From positions 1 to 7,272 of the forward strand of contig JAPLYY010000035.1 in assembly GCA_026395315.1 (NCBI GenBank): a stretch of DNA of 7,272 nucleotides, read 5' to 3'. The notes beneath the pieces are model-generated. The model saw only the letters and a list, made by a program, of their open reading frames with translations. It was not told where the DNA came from and made no database searches. This DNA is from Candidatus Shapirobacteria bacterium. GTDB taxonomy: Bacteria > Patescibacteriota > Microgenomatia > UBA12405. This document shows, piece after piece, positions 4,896 to 7,272 of this stretch (the first letter of the stretch is position 1; each line of letters starts with the position of its first letter). Made by a program: the position numbers and the translations under genes.

Positions 4896-5396
4896 ATGGA
4901 TAGAGGAGAGGGAATAAAAAGAGGAGTGAAGGAGAAACCGGTAACTCCCGGGGAGATTATTAATAATGCTGATGTGTGTAATTTAATGATAGGTGAGGAA
5001 GTTTTTGATAAAACTAAAGTGACTTCAAATGAATACAAATGTCTGGTGGCATTGGTGGTTTTGGCAAAAGGAAAGGCAGGAGAAGTGGTTCCGATCAAAG
5101 AATTACTTATAACAGGTTTAACCAGGAGTGATGAAGGAGAGGGGGTAAAGAAAGCCATGAAACGGTCCTTTTCGAGATTGCGGAATGATCTTAAGGGGAC
5201 GAACTTTGAAGGGCTGGTAGTGATGGATGAAGGTTCCGGTTACCACCTGGTTTTTCCACCGAACAAGAAAATAAGTTTAGTAAACAGTGCCAATGAAAAG
5301 GAATATAACTTGGCAGGAGGGCAAAGTGAACGGGTCGGGTTGGGATGGAACGTGACTGTGGCGACACCTTTTGGGGTAGTGTCTGGGGGAAAGTAG
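4896..5396 (+). CDS. Stand-alone OmpR-type winged-helix DNA-binding protein
   Basis: A 166-residue protein. Residues 42-121 follow the pattern of the OmpR/PhoB C-terminal effector domain: VTSNEYKCLVALVVLAKGKAGEVV (cf. LTxxEfxLLxxL...GxvV), KELLITGL, the recognition-helix stretch VKKAMKRSFSRLRNDL (84-99, cf. VxxxIxRLRkKL), and the wing hairpin LVVMDEGSGYHLVF (107-120, cf. I.TVrGxGYrL). There is no receiver domain; only a polar 30-residue N-terminal stretch precedes it. A 45-residue tail (122-166) ends in a hydrophobic, Gly-rich segment (VGLGWNVTVATPFGVVSGG) too short and mixed for a clear membrane helix. It is probably a transcription regulator without two-component control. It lies 37 nt after the second HExxH gene and 11 nt before the dehydrogenase. 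The target is unknown. Confidence 0.7.
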   Translation: MDRGEGIKRGVKEKPVTPGEIINNADVCNLMIGEEVFDKTKVTSNEYKCLVALVVLAKGKAGEVVPIKELLITGLTRSDEGEGVKKAMKRSFSRLRNDLKGTNFEGLVVMDEGSGYHLVFPPNKKISLVNSANEKEYNLAGGQSERVGLGWNVTVATPFGVVSGGK

Positions 5397-5402
5397 TAAA
5401 AT
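5397..5402 (+). promoter_or_regulatory. -10-like hexamer before the dehydrogenase gene
   Basis: TAAAAT (5 of 6 to TATAAT) ends 5 nt before the ATG at 5408, the same spacing as at ruvC and ruvA. No Shine-Dalgarno and no clear -35 were found. Confidence 0.4.
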
Positions 5403-5407
5403 AATTT

Positions 5408-6406
5408 ATGAGTGATTATAAAATAGCTTTTTTTGGAGTGAAGAGTTGGGAGAGACCGATAATTGAACGGGAGATAATTAATTTGGAAACGGTCGGGGTG
5501 GGGATATTTGAAGAGGAGTTACAGGATAAGTTGGATATCGCCAAAAATTACGATATTATTTCAACTTTTATTTATTCGAAGGTAGAGAAAAAGGTCTTGG
5601 ATGAGTTACCCAATTTGAAGATGATTGCTACCAGGTCGACGGGAACAGATCACATTGATTGCGAGGAATGTAAAAGGAAAAAAATTATAGTAATGAATGT
5701 GCCGGTTTATGGCTCGAACACGGTGGCGGAATATGCCTTTGCCTTACTGCTGGCGGTGGCCAAAAGAATTGTACCGGCGCACCAATCAGTAGAGGAGGGG
5801 GAATTCAGCCCGGAGGGTCTGACGGGAGTGGATGTGGAAGGAAAAACTTTGGGGGTAATCGGGGTCGGAAAGATCGGGCAGAACGTGGTACGCATCGCCA
5901 AAGGCTTTAAGATGAAGGTTCTGGGGGTAGAGAAGACACAAGATGCGGCATTAGAGAATAAATTGGGTTTTAAGTTTGTTAATTTGGAGACTTTATTGAA
6001 AGAATCGGATTTTGTGTCTTTACATCTGCCGGCAACAAAAGAAACTTTCCATTTTATTAACAAACAAAATATTAGACTGATGAAACCGGGGTCGATTTTG
6101 ATTAATGTATCGCGGGGAGCAGTGATCGAGACTGAAGCGATTTTGTGGGCACTGAAAAATAAGATATTATGGGGAGCGGGATTGGATGTGACTGAAGAGG
6201 AGGACCAGGTGGAAAATATCTCAATGGTGACCTCTAAGAGACCGACGAAGGATGATCTACAGGAAGTTTTAAGCTACCATTTGCTGAGAGACCGGGATGA
6301 TGTGGTATTTACGCCCCACAATGCTTTTAATACTCAAGAAGCCATTGGGAGAATTGTTAAAATGACGATGGAGAATATAAAAGAGTTTATGAAGGAGGGG
6401 AAATGA
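5408..6406 (+). CDS. D-2-hydroxyacid dehydrogenase, D-lactate dehydrogenase-like
   Basis: A 332-residue cytoplasmic oxidoreductase, the usual length for D-lactate dehydrogenases. Such enzymes interconvert a 2-keto acid such as pyruvate and the D-2-hydroxy acid with NAD(H). Visible: TRSTGTDHID (76-85) in the substrate domain; NVPVYGSNTVAEYAFALLLA (97-116) at the hinge; the Rossmann motif GVIGVGKIG (149-157) with E175 ending strand 2, favouring NAD over NADP; catalytic Arg236 in NVSRGAVIET; Glu265 in GLDVTEEED; and catalytic His304 in TPHNAFNT. PHNAFNT resembles the PHxAFYT of D-lactate dehydrogenases more than the PHIAxxT of phosphoglycerate dehydrogenases. In a fermentative cell it would regenerate NAD+. 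The stop overlaps the next ATG (ATGA), so the two genes are probably co-translated. The exact substrate is not proven. Confidence 0.9.
   Translation: MSDYKIAFFGVKSWERPIIEREIINLETVGVGIFEEELQDKLDIAKNYDIISTFIYSKVEKKVLDELPNLKMIATRSTGTDHIDCEECKRKKIIVMNVPVYGSNTVAEYAFALLLAVAKRIVPAHQSVEEGEFSPEGLTGVDVEGKTLGVIGVGKIGQNVVRIAKGFKMKVLGVEKTQDAALENKLGFKFVNLETLLKESDFVSLHLPATKETFHFINKQNIRLMKPGSILINVSRGAVIETEAILWALKNKILWGAGLDVTEEEDQVENISMVTSKRPTKDDLQEVLSYHLLRDRDDVVFTPHNAFNTQEAIGRIVKMTMENIKEFMKEGK
6392..6398 (+). promoter_or_regulatory. Shine-Dalgarno of the sugar nucleotidyltransferase gene
   Basis: AAGGAGG ends 4 nt before the ATG at 6403, inside the last codons of the dehydrogenase. Together with the ATGA overlap it identifies the start and indicates an operon. 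Confidence 0.8.
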
Positions 6407-7272
6407 TTCCGGTAATAATCTGTGGGGGAGTAGGAACCAAAATGTGGCCGGAAAGTCAACCGACTAGCCCAAAACATTTTTTACCGCTGATAAATGGCAA
6501 ATCATTGTTTCAAATTAATTACGAACTGCTGAGAACCAAGTTTAAACCGGAGGAAATATATGTGTCGACCAACTCGGTTCAAGAGGAACTGGTGATAAAA
6601 AATGCTCCGGATTTGCCAAAGGAGAATATAATTTTGGAACCGGAGTTGAGAAATCACGGCCCGGCTACCGGTTTGGTGGCGGCGTTTTTACTAAAGAAAG
6701 GTTTGGGTGATGAGCCGTTTATGTTGGTGCAGGCGGACGTGTTGAGGGAACCGGGAGTAAAGTTTATAGAAATGCTGGATTTGGGTGATAACTTGATCAG
6801 AAAAGAGAAGAGGCTGATTACTGGAGGAACAAAGCCGGATTATGCCATTATGGGAATTGATTATTTAATTGAGGGCGAGAAGATGACAAGTATGGGTGAT
6901 ATCGGAGTATCTAAAGTAGATAAATTTTTATGGAGAAGCACTAAAGAGGCAGCAGAAGAATATGTGAAGGATGGAAAAGCTTTAACTCATGCCAATCATT
7001 ATGGCTGGACACCAAATTTATTGTTGCAGTTGTATCAAAAATTAAAACCGGAATGGTATCAACCGTTAATGAATTATGTTAACGGTGCTGACTTAACAAC
7101 CGAGTATGCCAAGATGCCAAAAGGGCCGATTGAGGATGTGACACAGAATGTTTTTACTGAGGCATTGGTGGTGGAGTTGCCATTTGCCTGGATCGATTTT
7201 GGGACGTGGGAGAGTGTGGCCAAATATATTAAAGAAAAAAATCCGAATTTAATTGAGATTGAAGGACAGAAC
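6403..7272 (+). CDS. manC: Mannose-1-phosphate guanylyltransferase-like protein, N-terminal 290 residues
   Basis: The frame is open from the ATG at 6403 to the window end (290 codons, no stop), so the 3' end is missing; family members with only the transferase domain are about 350 aa. The enzyme makes GDP-mannose from mannose-1-phosphate and GTP for surface glycans. The N-terminal CGGVGTKMWPESQPTSPKHF (7-26) matches the nucleotide-binding signature GGSGTRLWPLSR..PKQF, and LEPELRNHGPATGLVAA (78-94) matches the EPxxRNTAPA block. LVQADV (108-113) stands where LPADH is usual, and WIDFGTWES (263-271) matches the late W-D-GSW block. The FVEKP motif is not recognisable, reading VDKFLWRST (172-180), and WNSGMF is replaced by HYGWTPN. 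It is therefore a divergent member; another sugar-1-phosphate nucleotidyltransferase remains possible. Translation is coupled to the dehydrogenase. Confidence 0.8.
   Translation, partial: MIPVIICGGVGTKMWPESQPTSPKHFLPLINGKSLFQINYELLRTKFKPEEIYVSTNSVQEELVIKNAPDLPKENIILEPELRNHGPATGLVAAFLLKKGLGDEPFMLVQADVLREPGVKFIEMLDLGDNLIRKEKRLITGGTKPDYAIMGIDYLIEGEKMTSMGDIGVSKVDKFLWRSTKEAAEEYVKDGKALTHANHYGWTPNLLLQLYQKLKPEWYQPLMNYVNGADLTTEYAKMPKGPIEDVTQNVFTEALVVELPFAWIDFGTWESVAKYIKEKNPNLIEIEGQN

Noticed and set aside
1..7272. CRISPR array, tRNA, rRNA or transposase
   Set aside because: No spaced direct repeats, no cloverleaf-like sequence and no transposase or integrase motifs were seen on either strand.

Overview
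The window reads as a compact, low-to-medium GC bacterial chromosome segment. Almost every gene lies on the plus strand and genes abut or overlap. Short versions of core proteins (RuvC about 149 aa, RuvB about 319 aa), small HExxH proteins of no recognised family and very tight spacing suggest a Patescibacteria/CPR-type genome. That placement is inferred from style, not proven. UGA is a real stop codon here: it ends ruvC, ruvA, ruvB and the dehydrogenase gene, each directly followed by or overlapping the next start or promoter. This argues against the recoded Gracilibacteria/Absconditabacteria.

Layout. 1-268: C-terminal end of a calcineurin-like metallophosphoesterase. 272-2940: Holliday-junction block ruvC, an inserted HExxH putative zinc peptidase, then ruvA and ruvB. 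ruvC/peptidase and ruvA/ruvB are each joined by ATGA overlaps. 2937-3522: a BrnT-type toxin / CopG-type antitoxin module with a perfect consensus promoter overlapping the ruvB stop codon. 3523-3617: convergent terminator region with two hairpins. 3618-3875 (minus): small MerR/excisionase-like HTH protein, the only minus-strand gene. 3876-3985: divergent promoter region with a near-palindromic element. 3989-4858: a second HExxH protein. 4896-5396: a stand-alone OmpR-type winged-helix protein. 5408-6406: a D-lactate-dehydrogenase-like D-2-hydroxyacid dehydrogenase. 6403-7272: start of a mannose-1-phosphate guanylyltransferase-like gene, running off the window.

How the parts work together. RuvA, RuvB and RuvC form the branch-migration/resolution machine. 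The toxin-antitoxin pair appears self-regulated through a 21-bp inverted repeat centred on its -10 box. A recurring signal runs through the window: genes without a Shine-Dalgarno sequence have a TANNNT-like -10 hexamer 4-7 nt before the start codon, as expected for leaderless mRNAs. Several others (antitoxin, sugar nucleotidyltransferase, minus-strand HTH gene) have clear Shine-Dalgarno sites. The strongest candidates for something undescribed are this two-mode start architecture, the two HExxH proteins (one inside the ruv block, one flanked by two DNA-binding regulators), and the 30-nt perfect-arm palindrome at 3580-3609. No tRNA, rRNA, CRISPR array or transposase was seen.
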